From contig NZ_CP022961.1 of assembly GCF_002285795.1 (NCBI RefSeq), forward strand, positions 3,290,001-3,354,000: a stretch of 64,000 nucleotides of DNA. The letters are read 5' to 3'. This document shows, piece by piece, positions 1-9,210 of this stretch. The number at the start of each line of letters is the position of its first letter. Position 1 is the first letter of the stretch. Below the pieces are notes generated by a model. It saw only the letters and a program-made list of their open reading frames with translations, was not told where the DNA came from and did not search any database. A program made the translations under genes and the position numbers. The DNA comes from Plantactinospora sp. KBS50. Its GTDB lineage: Bacteria > Actinomycetota > Actinomycetes > Mycobacteriales > Micromonosporaceae.

Positions 1-299
1 AGCGGGGCGCTCGGGCACTCCAGCGCCCCGTGCGGGCCGCGGACCTCGGTGGCCACCACCAGGTCACCGGGGCGCAGCCGGTCGGTCAGGCCGCCGGCGA
101 TACCGGCGGTGGCCACCGCGGGCGGACCGCCGTACCGGGCGGCCCGCCGGGCCGCGGCGCTCGGGCCGGCACCGGTCCGCCGCAGCGGGCTGCCCGGCGG
201 CAGGCCGCGGCGCAGCCGCCGGGCCTCCGGGCGCAGCGCGGCCAGCAGCAGCCAGTCGGCCGGCTGCCCGCCGGCCGGCACGTCCCGGGTCGCGGTCAC
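1..299 (-). CDS. hpnG: Hopanoid-associated nucleoside phosphorylase HpnG (partial, C-terminus outside window)
   Basis: Reading from a GTG at 299, the translation opens with about 30 residues including LLLAALRPEARRLRR and then GPSAAARRAAR, VATAGIAGGL and GDLVVATEV. These match the N-terminal half of the PNP/MTAN-like phosphorylase linked to hopanoid clusters. In the family HpnG removes adenine from adenosylhopane to give ribosylhopane. The GTG overlaps the shc stop by four bases (GTGA), so translation is probably coupled and the gene is the last visible member of the hopanoid operon. Only about 99 codons are present. The identification rests on the phosphorylase signature plus position directly after shc. 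Confidence 0.85.
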   Translation of the reverse strand, partial: MTATRDVPAGGQPADWLLLAALRPEARRLRRGLPPGSPLRRTGAGPSAAARRAARYGGPPAVATAGIAGGLTDRLRPGDLVVATEVRGPHGALECPSAP

Positions 300-2559
300 C
301 GGGGCGCGTCCCCGGCGCCGAGCAGCCGGCCCAGCGCGCTGACCGGGAAGACCAGCCGGTACAGGTGGTAGTTGATGGAGAAGTCGCCCGGGAAGCCGGT
401 GCCGGTGTAGAGGTCCTCGTCCCATCCGCCGTCCGGGCGCTGCCGCTCCACCAGCCAGCCGATCCCCCGCCAGGCGCGGTCGGTGTCGCCGGCGCCCGCG
501 GCGTGCAGCGCGAGCAGGGCCCACGCGGTCTGCGAGGCGGTGGACGCGCCGCGGCCCCGCCAGCCCGGCTGGCGGTAGGAGCGGATGTCCTCGCCCCAGC
601 CGCCGTCGGGGTTCTGCACCCGGCCCAGCCAGTCCAGTGCCCGGCCGACCGCCGGGTGCTCGGCCGGCAACCCGGCCGCGATCAGGGCCGGAACCGCCGC
701 GCCGGTGCCGTAGACGTGGTTCACCCCCCACCGGCCGAACCACGAACCGTCGCGTTCCTGGGCGCGCAGCAGCCAGTCGACCCCGCGGCGGACCGCCGGG
801 GAGCCCGCGCCGCCCTGCACCGCGAGGGCCTCCACCACGTGCGCCGTGACGTCGGCGCTGGGCGGGTCGATGACCTCGCCGAAGTCGCAGAACGGCAGGT
901 CCCGGGCGATGCCCCGGGTGTTGTCGACGTCGAAGGCCGCCCAGCCGCCGTCCCGGCACTGCATGGCGTGCAGCCAGCGGTGGCCGCGCCGGACGGCGGC
1001 CGCGGTCGGCTCCCCCGCGCCGGCCCGGCCGAGCGCCAGCAGCACCTCGGCGGTGTCGTCGGTGTCCGGGTAGCCGTCGTTGTCGAACTCGAACGCCCAG
1101 CCGCCGCCGGGCGGCGTGCCGGGCCGGCGCACCGCCCAGTCCCCGGTCACCCGGATCTCCTCGGCCAGCAGCCAGTCGCCCGCCCGGCGCAGCGCCGGAT
1201 GTCCGGCCGGCACCCCGGCGTCGGCGAGCGCGGTCACCGCCAGCGCGGTGTCCCAGACCGGCGACTGGCACGCCTCCAGCCGCCGTACCGGCCCGGCCGG
1301 GGTGTCCTCGCGGATGGTGAACCGGTCCAACCCGGCCAGGCCGGCGCGCAGCACCGGGTGCTCCAGCGGGTAGCCGAGCAGGTGCAGGGCCAGCAGCGAG
1401 TAGACCCACGGCGGCTGGATGCCGCCCCACGAACCGTCCGCCTCCTGCCGCGCGATGATCCACTCGGCGGCCCGGCGCAGCGCGTTGCGGCGTACCGGCC
1501 CGACCGGGTGCCGGTCGTAGCCGTGCAGCACGCCGTCCAGCCGGTGCAGCCAGCCGGCCCGGGTCCGCAGCGGCGGGGCCGGCGCGGGCCGCCGGCCGGT
1601 GCGCAGTTCGGCCAGGCCGAAGCCGAGCGGCCGGATCGGGCGCAGGGTGCGGACCACCGCCAGCGGCACGATGGTCTGCCGGGCCCAGCAGGCGAAGTCG
1701 TAGATGTTCAGCGGCACCCAGCGGGGCAGCAGCACCACCTCCGGCGGTACGGCCGGCAGCGCGTCCCAGGGCCATTCGCCGAACAGCGCCAGCCAGATCC
1801 GGGTGAACACCCGGGTCCGCTCGATCCCGCCGTGGGCCAGCACGAACCGCCGGGCGCGGCGCAGGTGTTCGGCGTCGACCGGGTCGCCGGCCAGCCGCAG
1901 CGCCGCGTACGCCTCGACGGTGGTGGACAGGTCCCCCGGGCCGCCCTCGAAGGTGGCCCAGCCGCCCTCGGGCTGCTGCCGCGAGCGGATCCACCGGGCC
2001 GTGTCGGCCAGTTCGTCCGGGGTGACGATGCCCAGGAAGTGCCGCAGCAGCAGGTCCTCGGCCTCCATCGTGACGTTGGTGGCCAGTTCCCCTGCCACCA
2101 GCCGGCATCGTGCTGCCGGGACAGCAGGTGGTCGCGGGCGCGGGCCAGCGTGGTGGCGGCCCGCTCCCGCAGCCCGGCCGGGGGTACCGGACGCCCCGGC
2201 GGCACCGGCCCGCCCGGCGGTACGGGCCGGGGCTTGGGTCCGGGTGGCGGCGCGGGCCGGGGTTTCGGTTCGGCCGGCGGCGCGCTGGTGGTCGGCCCGC
2301 CCGCGGTGGCGGTCGCGGTGGCGGCGCCGGTCGCGGTCCCGCCGGCGGTGGTGCTGGCGGTGCTGGCTCCGCCGGCGGCGGTGCTGGTGGTGCTGGCTCC
2401 GCCGGCGGCGGTGCTGGCGGCTGCCGCCGCGCGGGCGGCCACCGCCGCGGCCGGCACCGGCTCCGCGGCGGCCACCGTGCGGGCGTCGGCCGGGGTCTCC
2501 GGGGTCTGCGGTACGCCGGCCGGCGCGGCGGACCGGCGGTGCCCGGTCGTGCGGGCCAT
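296..2559 (-). CDS. shc: Squalene-hopene cyclase, interrupted by a one-base frameshift
   Basis: Cyclizes squalene to hopene/hopanol at the membrane, the committed step of hopanoid synthesis. The C-terminal portion carries repeated QW-type motifs (for example QQPEGGWATFEGG and QNPDGGWGED) and the catalytic DxDD box as DTDD near nt 1054-1065. The ATG at 2559 overlaps the upstream stop (TGATG). An Ala/Thr/Pro-rich linker of about 125 residues precedes the cyclase N-terminus (LLSRQHDAGWWQG). The reading frame then breaks at the C-run 2089-2092; the family sequence continues as ELATNVTMEAEDLLL in the other frame. One extra base in this run restores a protein of about 754 residues with a normal cyclase body of about 626. 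It is either a real frameshift or a sequence error; three other genes here show the same kind of break. Confidence 0.9.
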
Positions 2560-3656
2560 CAGTGGTTCCGCCCGGTGCTGAAGTGGGCCAGCGCGACCAG
2601 TTCGTCGTGCGCGTCGGCCAGCCCGCCCATCCCGGCCGCACCATCCATCCCGGCCGCACCGTCGATCCCGGCGGCACCGTCGATCCCGGCCGCACCGTCC
2701 AGCGCGGCCAGCGCGTCCAGTTCGGCCAGCGCCTCGGTGCGCAGCCGGTCGGCCTGCTTGGCGGTCCAGTCCCGGGCGCCGGTCTCCTCGATCAGCGCCG
2801 CGGCCAGCGCCAGGTCGGCATCGGAGAGTTCCCCGGGCCGCGCGTACAGCTCGGCCAGCCGCTCGCTGGCCGGGCCGCCCGCGGTCAGCGCCCGGACCAC
2901 CGGGACCGACTTCTTGCGGGCGCGCAGGTCGGCCAGCACCGGCTTGCCGGTGACCGCCGGCTCGCCCCAGATGCCCAGCAGGTCGTCGGCGAGCTGGAAG
3001 GCCAGCCCGAGCTGGTCGCCGTAGCGGGCCAGGCCGGCCCGCAGCGCCGCGGGGGCGGCGCAGAGTTCCGCGCCGATCGCGGCGGCGCAGCTCAGCAGCG
3101 CGGCGGTCTTGCCGCGGGCCATGGCCAGGCACTCGTCGAGGGTGACGTCCAGGCGCTGCTCGAACGCCACGTCCTCGGCCTGCCCGGCGATCAGCCGCCG
3201 CACCGCCCCGGCCAGGCAGCGCGCCGCGGCCGGGCCGCCGGGCGCGGGCGCCTCGGCCAGCACCTCGCCGGCGAGGGCGAGCAGCGCGTCCCCGGCCAGG
3301 ATGGCCGGGCCGATCCCGAACGCCGCCCAGGCGGTCGGCCGGTGCCGGCGTTCGACGTCCCGGTCGATCACGTCGTCGTGCAGCAGCGAGAAGTTGTGCA
3401 CCAGCTCGATCGCGACCGCCGCCGGTACGCCGTCGCGGGCCGGCCGGCCGGCGGCCCGGGCGGAGAGCAGCACGAGCGCGGGGCGCAGCCCCTTGCCGCC
3501 GCCCCGGGTCGTGGGTATCCCGTCGGCGTCCCAGAAGCCGAGCTGGTAGCCGGCGGTCCGGCGGGTCCGCTCGTCGATCCGGTCCAGGGACCGCAGCAGG
3601 TCGGGCCGGACCAGTTCGTCGACCTCGGTGAGGATGCCGGACAGGGTCAGGGTCAT
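2559..3656 (-). CDS. Polyprenyl diphosphate synthase of the hopanoid operon
   Basis: A trans-isoprenyl diphosphate synthase (365 residues) that makes farnesyl or longer diphosphates from IPP and DMAPP, here presumably FPP for squalene formation. Visible motifs are GGGKGLRPALVLL for substrate binding, the first aspartate-rich motif in LLHDDVIDRD and the second as FQLADDLLGIWGE. The ATG at 3656 overlaps the hpnE stop (ATGA), and the stop overlaps the shc start. Near the C-terminus a hexapeptide of the form DGAAGI/M is repeated four to five times, encoded by an 18-bp DNA repeat (2629-2700), before the conserved end LVALAHFSTGRNH. Chain length cannot be read from sequence alone. Confidence 0.9.
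   Translation of the reverse strand: MTLTLSGILTEVDELVRPDLLRSLDRIDERTRRTAGYQLGFWDADGIPTTRGGGKGLRPALVLLSARAAGRPARDGVPAAVAIELVHNFSLLHDDVIDRDVERRHRPTAWAAFGIGPAILAGDALLALAGEVLAEAPAPGGPAAARCLAGAVRRLIAGQAEDVAFEQRLDVTLDECLAMARGKTAALLSCAAAIGAELCAAPAALRAGLARYGDQLGLAFQLADDLLGIWGEPAVTGKPVLADLRARKKSVPVVRALTAGGPASERLAELYARPGELSDADLALAAALIEETGARDWTAKQADRLRTEALAELDALAALDGAAGIDGAAGIDGAAGMDGAAGMGGLADAHDELVALAHFSTGRNH
2629..2700. repeat. Four 18-bp tandem repeats inside the prenyl synthase gene
   Basis: Four consecutive 18-bp units (2629-2646, 2647-2664, 2665-2682, 2683-2700) differ at a few positions and encode an in-frame hexapeptide repeat near the protein C-terminus. The unit length keeps the frame, so copy number could vary without breaking the gene. 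Confidence 0.85.
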
Positions 3657-5002
3657 GTCAGCGCCTCCGTCGTCGGTGTACGCGCCCCGAGATGGGCGAG
3701 GACGACGTCGGCGGCCCGCTGGCCGCTGCGTACGGCGCCCTCCATGGTGTCCGGCCAGCCGGTGTCGGTCCACGCGCCGGCCAGGGCGAGCCCCGGCAGC
3801 GCGGTGCGGGACGCCGGCCGCAGCGCCCGGGTGCCGGGCGCCTGCCGGAAGGTGGCCCGGGGTTCCCGGGTCACGAACGCATCCCGTACCGCGGTCCGGG
3901 CCGCGGCCGGGAACAGCTCACCCAGGGCAAGCACCTGGGTGCGGATCAGCTCCGCGGCCGGCCGGCGCAGCACCGCGTCGGCGGCCGAGAGGGAGACGAC
4001 CAGGTACTGCCCGGAGGATCCGGCCGGCGTGCGGTCGAAGATCCACTGTGCCGGGCTGTCCAGGGCCGCCGCGAACGGCAGCGCGGTCACCGGTTCGGCG
4101 TACCGCAGGTGGACGTTGACGATCGGCGCGGCGCCCAGCCGGACCCACCGGTCGCGGTCCGGCGCGGCCGCCGCCGGGACGAGTTGGGCGGCCGGTTCGT
4201 GCGGCAGCGCCAGCACCACGGCCGCGGCGGGGAGCCGGAACCCGTCGCCGCCGACCTCGTATCCGGCGCCGGTCGGGACGATCTCCCGGACCCGGGTACC
4301 GGCCAGCACGGTGGCGCCGGCGCGTTCCAGCGCGGCCCGGGCCGGCCGGCCGTGCAGGTCCAGCAGCGGGACCGCGGGCAGGCCCAGGTCGGCCGCGTCG
4401 ACGGCGTCCAGCAGCCCGGTGCGGAAGACCCGGGCGGCCAGCGCGAGCGAGGACCCGGCGGCCGGCGCGTTCAGCGCGGCCACGCAGATCAGGTCCCAGA
4501 ACCGGCGTACGGTCGGCCCGTCCTGGCCGTGCGCGGCCAGCCAGGAGCCGAAGTTGGCGTCGTCGGCGCCCGGGTCGTCCGGGTCGACCCGGCGCAGCGC
4601 GGCGGCGGCGCGGATGGCCGCCCAGCGCTGCCGGGGCCGCAGCGGTCGGTAGCCGGCCAGCGCCGGCAGCAGGTGAGCCGGGGCCGGCAGCCGCCGGCTG
4701 CGGACCAGCCGGTGCGCGGCCGCGCCCGGACGCAGCACCGGGACCGCGAAGACGTCCTGCTGGATCACCCGGCCCGTGCTGCCGATGCGGTCCAGCAGTT
4801 GCCGGTAGGCGACGTAGCAGCGCAGGAAGACGTGCTGGCCGGTGTCGACCATCAGGTCGCCGCGCGGGAACGAGTAGGTGGCGCCGCCCAGGTGCGGTCG
4901 GGTCTCCAGGAGCGTGACCGGCAGCCCGGTGTCGGCCAGCCGCAGCGCCGCGGCGATCCCGGCCAGCCCGCCGCCGATGACGCAGACCCGCTCGGCGCTC
5001 AC
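3653..5002 (-). CDS. hpnE: Squalene-forming FAD-dependent oxidoreductase HpnE
   Basis: FAD-dependent amine-oxidase/phytoene-desaturase-like enzyme of 449 residues. In hopanoid producers HpnE reduces hydroxysqualene to squalene as the third step after HpnD and HpnC. The N-terminus has the dinucleotide-binding motif VIGGGLAGIAAALRLADTG followed by an acidic strand end (LLETRPHLGG). The C-terminal FAD contact region reads LALAGAWTDTGWPDTMEGAV. The GTG start at 5002 overlaps the hpnD stop (GTGA), and the TGA stop overlaps the next start. Length is normal for the family. Confidence 0.92.
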   Translation of the reverse strand: MSAERVCVIGGGLAGIAAALRLADTGLPVTLLETRPHLGGATYSFPRGDLMVDTGQHVFLRCYVAYRQLLDRIGSTGRVIQQDVFAVPVLRPGAAAHRLVRSRRLPAPAHLLPALAGYRPLRPRQRWAAIRAAAALRRVDPDDPGADDANFGSWLAAHGQDGPTVRRFWDLICVAALNAPAAGSSLALAARVFRTGLLDAVDAADLGLPAVPLLDLHGRPARAALERAGATVLAGTRVREIVPTGAGYEVGGDGFRLPAAAVVLALPHEPAAQLVPAAAAPDRDRWVRLGAAPIVNVHLRYAEPVTALPFAAALDSPAQWIFDRTPAGSSGQYLVVSLSAADAVLRRPAAELIRTQVLALGELFPAAARTAVRDAFVTREPRATFRQAPGTRALRPASRTALPGLALAGAWTDTGWPDTMEGAVRSGQRAADVVLAHLGARTPTTEALT

Positions 5003-5883
5003 GCGCCGCTCCCGGCCATCGCCCGGGCCGCCACGTACGCCTTCTCCCAGCCCGGCAGCGACACCCGGCGGTGGGTCACGGCCAGCGGCTCGGCGAAGAT
5101 CCGTTCCAGCAGCCGGTGGTAGATGCCGGCCATCGCGGCCACGCAGGCGGCGCTGCGCCGGTCCAGCAGCGGCAGCAGGGCCAGCCCGGTGCGGTAGTGG
5201 GTCTCGGCCCGGCGGGCCTGGAACCGGACGAGATCGGCGAGTCGCTGCGGCGGATCCTCGACCAGGCCGCCGGGCGCCAGTTCGAGGGTGCAGCCGAACC
5301 GGCGCAGGTCGGCCGCGGGCAGGTAGATCCGGCCGGTGAGCCGGTCCTCCACGATGTCGCGCAGGATGTTGGTCAGTTGCAGTGCGATGCCGAGCGCGTC
5401 GGCCAGCCCCGCGGCGTGTTCCCGGTCGACCCCGGGGCGCAGGTCGAAGACCCCGAGCGACAGCCGGCCGATGGACCCGGCCACGCAGCGGCAGTACCCG
5501 ACGAGCTGGTCGAAGTCCTCGTAGCGGGTGCCCCGCACGTCGGCCACGCAGCCGTCGACCAGTTCGTCCAGCGCGGCCAGCGGGATCGGCAGCCGGGCCG
5601 CCGCGTCGGCGAGCGCGACGTACACGGGGTCGTCGCCGCCGTCGGGCAGCCGGTGCAGCGCGGCGCGGACCTGGTCGAGCTGGGCCAGCCGGGTGGCCGC
5701 CGGCAGGTCCCCGTCGCCGATGTCGTCGATCCGCCGGGCGATGGCGTACACGGCGCTGAGCGCCGCCCGGCGGTCCGGCCGCAGCAGCCGGATGCCGTAG
5801 GAGAAGTTGCGGGCCTGGGTCCGGGTGATCCGCTCGCATTCCCGGTAGGCGGCGGCCACCGCCGGCACGGCGGTGGCCGTCAT
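4999..5883 (-). CDS. hpnD: Presqualene diphosphate synthase HpnD
   Basis: Squalene/phytoene-synthase fold protein of 294 residues that condenses two farnesyl diphosphates to presqualene diphosphate. The two Mg-binding motifs are visible: RRIDDIGDGD near residue 55 and DIVEDRLTGRIYLPAAD near residue 170, with the family signature YCRCVAGSIGRL between them. The ATG start overlaps the hpnC stop by four bases. The order hpnC-hpnD-hpnE is the usual one, which supports assigning this copy to HpnD rather than HpnC. Confidence 0.92.
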   Translation of the reverse strand: MTATAVPAVAAAYRECERITRTQARNFSYGIRLLRPDRRAALSAVYAIARRIDDIGDGDLPAATRLAQLDQVRAALHRLPDGGDDPVYVALADAAARLPIPLAALDELVDGCVADVRGTRYEDFDQLVGYCRCVAGSIGRLSLGVFDLRPGVDREHAAGLADALGIALQLTNILRDIVEDRLTGRIYLPAADLRRFGCTLELAPGGLVEDPPQRLADLVRFQARRAETHYRTGLALLPLLDRRSAACVAAMAGIYHRLLERIFAEPLAVTHRRVSLPGWEKAYVAARAMAGSGA

Positions 5884-6809
5884 CGCGGCCTCACCACCAT
5901 GGCCCGCAGCCACTGGCCGGCGACCCCGGTACGGCGCGGGCGGGGCGGGCCGGGCATCGGGTCGTAGCCGCTGCGGCGCAGCGCGCCCAGCGCGGCCCGG
6001 CCGCCGGCGAGGTAGCCGGCGACGGCCACCCGCGCCCAGCCGTGCAGCCCGGTCAGCAGCGGCGCGCCCGCGTCCAGCAGCGCGCCGGCCCGGGTGGCCT
6101 GGAGCCGGATCGCGCAGCGCAGCGGTCCGCTGGCGTGCCGGGCGGACAGTTCGTTGTCGCAGACGCCGAACCGGGCCAGGTCCTCGGCGGGCAGGTAGAC
6201 CCGGCCGCGGCGGCGGTCCTCGGCGACGTCCTGGAGGTGCTCGACGATCTGCAGGGCGGTGCAGACGCAGTCGGACAGTTGGATCCGCTCGGCGGTGGCG
6301 ACGCCGAACACGTGCAGCACCAGCTCGCCCACCGGGTCGGCGGACAGGTGGCAGTACTCCAGCAGCTTGTCCCAGCTCGGGTAGCGGCTCACCTGCTGGT
6401 CCCGGCGGTTGGCCTCGATCAGCCGCAGCAGCGGCTGCACCGGCAGCCGGCACCGCACGACCGTGTCGGCCAGCCCGGTCAGCACGGGGTGCAGGTGGTC
6501 GACGCGGTCGGCGGGCCGGCCGGCGGCCAGCGCGTCGAACAGGTCGAGCAGTTGCGTCTCGAAGGCGTCCAGCGCCGCGGTGCGGTCACTGCGCCGGATG
6601 GGCCGGCCGTGCCGGTCCGGTTCGTCGCCCAGGTCGTCGACGTACCTGGCGTACCGGTACAGCGCCCGCAGGTGCTGGCGCGGCTCCGCGGGCAGGATCC
6701 GGAGCGCCACCGGGAAGTTCTCCCCGGCCATCACGCTGTCCGGGGTACGGCCTGCCGGGACGGCCGCCGCCGGGGGTTGGCCGGGACCGCTGTTGGTCAG
6801 ATCGAGCAC
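5880..6809 (-). CDS. hpnC: Squalene synthase-like protein HpnC
   Basis: First gene of the hopanoid operon. The 309-residue protein has a squalene/phytoene synthase fold; in the family HpnC converts presqualene diphosphate to hydroxysqualene. Motifs are ENFPVALRILP at the N-terminus, YARYVDDLGDE as the first aspartate-rich site and DVAEDRRRGRVYLPAEDL as the second. The GTG at 6809 is preceded by AAAGG about ten bases upstream. All downstream genes overlap or abut, so a promoter upstream of this gene should drive the whole pathway. Confidence 0.92.
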   Translation of the reverse strand: MLDLTNSGPGQPPAAAVPAGRTPDSVMAGENFPVALRILPAEPRQHLRALYRYARYVDDLGDEPDRHGRPIRRSDRTAALDAFETQLLDLFDALAAGRPADRVDHLHPVLTGLADTVVRCRLPVQPLLRLIEANRRDQQVSRYPSWDKLLEYCHLSADPVGELVLHVFGVATAERIQLSDCVCTALQIVEHLQDVAEDRRRGRVYLPAEDLARFGVCDNELSARHASGPLRCAIRLQATRAGALLDAGAPLLTGLHGWARVAVAGYLAGGRAALGALRRSGYDPMPGPPRPRRTGVAGQWLRAMVVRPR

Positions 6810-6968
6810 CGGTGTGCTGCCTTTCGCCGAGGTCCGCGCCGGTCGCGCCCAGCCCGGTGATGTCTTTCAGTAGTCGCATGCTTGCTCTAAGTGATCAGCT
6901 TGAGCGTACATAACTTTGCCCGGCGACACGGCATCCGTCCGGAATTCTCCGGTACGCCCCGGTGACCG
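6810..6968 (-). promoter_or_regulatory. Upstream region of the hopanoid operon with an imperfect palindrome
   Basis: This gap between the 3' end of the DMT gene and hpnC is visibly richer in A/T than its surroundings, mainly 6860-6925, and should contain the operon promoter. An imperfect 22-bp palindrome lies at 6884-6905, with outer arms GCTC and GAGC and a central TGATCA. It could be a repressor or activator site. I could not fix convincing -35 and -10 boxes. Confidence 0.4.
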
Positions 6969-7811
6969 CTACCGGGACCGGGTCGTGGTGGCCAGCCAGA
7001 TGCAGACGGTCATCGCCAGGCCGCCGGCGACCTGCACCGCGAGCCGGCCCGGCTCGGTCGCCAGCGTCTCCTGGAACGCGGTCACCCCGACCACCACGCC
7101 GGTCAGCGGATCCAGCAGGGCGATCGCGGTCAGCGGCGCGGCGATCGGGCCGCCCTGGAAGGCGTTCTGGTTCAGGGTGAGCGCCGCGACGCCGATGACC
7201 ACCAGCGCGTAGGACTCCCAGTGCGTGAGGACCGCGAGCGGGCGTTCCGAGAAGATCGCGGTGAGCGCCTTCAACAGCGCCGCGGCCAACCCGTACAGCA
7301 CCCCGGTGGCGATCCCGAGCAGCACCCCGCGGGCCGCGTCCCGGACCCGCCAGGCCAGCGCCAGGCAGACGACCACGACGAGGCCGGCGACCGCACCCAC
7401 CCGCAACCAGTCCGCGGTCGGCGGCTGCCCCACCCCCGCCCGCGGGCTGGCGGCGGCCAGGAAGGCGCTCAGCCCGACCACGCCGAAGGCGACCACCACG
7501 GCGTCCCGGCGGTGCGGGCGGCGGCGTTCCAGCGCGGCCTCGATCGGCAGCGCCATGAACACCCCGCTCAGCAGCAGCGGCTCCACCAGCGCGAGCGGAC
7601 CGACGCTGAGCGCCACCGCCTGCAGGAACGTGCCCACCGCGTCGGGCACCCAGCCGAAGAGCCACAGTGGCCGGCGCAGCAGGCGCAGGATGAGCCGCGG
7701 GTCCAGGGTCCGGGTCTCGTCCTCCTGCTTGGCAGCGTGCTGCTCGAGCGAGGCGCCGAGGGCGAACCCGACGGCCGAGCCCAGCCCGAGCACGATGGCG
7801 AGCGGATTCAC
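6969..7811 (-). CDS. DMT/EamA-like multi-spanning membrane protein
   Basis: A 280-residue very hydrophobic protein with roughly nine or ten predicted membrane segments. Segments include AIVLGLGSAVGFALGASLEQ at the N-terminus and LAMTVCIWLATTTRSR at the end. The architecture resembles the drug/metabolite transporter superfamily, in the branch annotated as NIPA/DMT-like proteins in actinobacteria. The substrate is unknown. The GTG start lies four bases after the stop of the glycosyltransferase gene, so the two are probably co-transcribed. This could indicate export or flipping of a product of that enzyme, but the link is inference from position only. Confidence 0.7.
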   Translation of the reverse strand: MNPLAIVLGLGSAVGFALGASLEQHAAKQEDETRTLDPRLILRLLRRPLWLFGWVPDAVGTFLQAVALSVGPLALVEPLLLSGVFMALPIEAALERRRPHRRDAVVVAFGVVGLSAFLAAASPRAGVGQPPTADWLRVGAVAGLVVVVCLALAWRVRDAARGVLLGIATGVLYGLAAALLKALTAIFSERPLAVLTHWESYALVVIGVAALTLNQNAFQGGPIAAPLTAIALLDPLTGVVVGVTAFQETLATEPGRLAVQVAGGLAMTVCIWLATTTRSR

Positions 7812-7815
7812 CGGG

Positions 7816-9123
7816 TCAACGTTGAAGGATGCCCGCGGTGTCGCGGCCGGTCGCCGGGCGGGCCTGGCCCCGCCGGCGTCCGGGAGTGCCCTGGCTGCGC
7901 GCGTAGCCGCGCCACGCGAGCACGCAGACGGCAGCCGCCACCAGTGCGGCGCCGGTACGGCGCCGACGCCGCCGTCCGGACCGGCTCCGCCGCGTCTCGC
8001 GGTCCCTCGGGGCCGGGTCGGCCGGCGTCGCCACGGCGGCGATCACCGCCGCGGGGTCGGACCGGAACAGCGCCAGCCCGACGTCCCGCTGCCGGCGCCC
8101 GCGCGGGCCGTCTGCCAGTTCACCGAGCACCCGGCGCAGGTCGGCCCGCCGGCGGATCCACGTGACCACCCCGACCCGGTCCATCAGCGCGGCGTTCGCT
8201 CGGCCGTGACCGGGAATCGGGCGGTACGTGGCGATCGGCACGCCGCTGGCCATCGCCTCCAGCGCGGTCAGGCCACCCGCGTTCTCCACCAGCACGTCGG
8301 TGGCGCGCATCAGCTCCGGCATGTCCTCGACCCAGTCCAGGACGTACCGGTGGCCGGCCCGGCGCAGCCGGCGGGCCAGCGCCGCGTTGCGGCCGCAGAC
8401 CACCACCGGGGTGACCTGCCCGGTGCCGGCTATCTCGCGGGCCGTGCGGGCCACCGCGCCGACCCCCCAGGAGCCGGCGACCAGCAGCGCGAGCCGGCCC
8501 CGCGCCGGCAGCCCGAACCGTTCCCTGGCCCGGCGGCGCCCGTCCGGTCCGGCCGGCCGGAAGCCCGGCGCCACGAGCCGGCCGACCACCTCGACCGGGC
8601 CGGCGCCGAGCGCGCCCGCCTGCTGCGCGGTGGCCGGCGCGGCGGCGCAGTGCAGGTCGACCCCGGGCGACACCCAGATCGGGTTGACCGCGAAGTCGGT
8701 CAGGTAGGTGACCACCGGCACCGGCAGCCGGCCGGACCGCCGCAGCGGGCCGAGCACCTGGCTGACCACGGGATACATGGAGACCACCGCCCGGGTGTCG
8801 GCCGGCAGCGCCCGCAGCGCCCGCGCTCGCACCGGCCGCAGCAGCGCCCGGGTGCTCGCACCGGCGCCCGGGAAGGCGCCGCCGAGGGCGAACAGGAAGC
8901 CGTAGCACCACGGCAGCCGGCTCACCATGCCCTGATAGGTGCCCTGCAACAGCCGCCCGATACCCAGCGGGAACAGGTCGGCCAGGTCGATCTCGTCGAC
9001 CGCCAGGCCGTACCCGCGCAACCGCCGGGCCAGCTCGCGGCTGGCACCGTCGTGACCGGCGCCCGCGCTCGCGGAGATGATCACGACGCGGCCCGGCGGG
9101 TCACCACACCCGAATGTCGGCAT
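7816..9123 (-). CDS. MGDG-synthase-like glycosyltransferase (GT28 type)
   Basis: A 435-residue protein resembling monogalactosyldiacylglycerol synthases and processive lipid glycosyltransferases. The N-terminal domain begins VVIISASAGAGHDGASRELA, typical of the acceptor domain. The C-terminal donor domain has TDVLVENAGGLTALEAMASG and PIPGHGRANAALM, matching the sugar-nucleotide site. A final basic stretch is followed by one hydrophobic segment (TGAALVAAAVCVLAWRGYA) that may anchor it. The ATG at 9123 is chosen because it begins the conserved domain; a longer frame upstream overlaps the divergent gene. It probably glycosylates a membrane lipid; acceptor and sugar cannot be told from sequence. 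Confidence 0.78.
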   Translation of the reverse strand: MPTFGCGDPPGRVVIISASAGAGHDGASRELARRLRGYGLAVDEIDLADLFPLGIGRLLQGTYQGMVSRLPWCYGFLFALGGAFPGAGASTRALLRPVRARALRALPADTRAVVSMYPVVSQVLGPLRRSGRLPVPVVTYLTDFAVNPIWVSPGVDLHCAAAPATAQQAGALGAGPVEVVGRLVAPGFRPAGPDGRRRARERFGLPARGRLALLVAGSWGVGAVARTAREIAGTGQVTPVVVCGRNAALARRLRRAGHRYVLDWVEDMPELMRATDVLVENAGGLTALEAMASGVPIATYRPIPGHGRANAALMDRVGVVTWIRRRADLRRVLGELADGPRGRRQRDVGLALFRSDPAAVIAAVATPADPAPRDRETRRSRSGRRRRRRTGAALVAAAVCVLAWRGYARSQGTPGRRRGQARPATGRDTAGILQR

Positions 9124-9210
9124 TCGCCCGTCTACCCGCACATCCGAGGAAGATTCCTGTCCGGCCCGGCCCGGCGACCCCGGCCCGGCGCCGTCGGCAA
9201 GGATGTGGGG

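Noticed and set aside
365-2581. Long open reading frame on the plus strand opposite shc
   Set aside because: Its translation is Pro/Arg/Gly/Val-rich with no family motif; it mirrors the third-position GC bias of shc.
1704-4652. Very long plus-strand frame opposite the prenyl synthase and hpnE
   Set aside because: No domains; composition typical of antisense frames in high-GC DNA.
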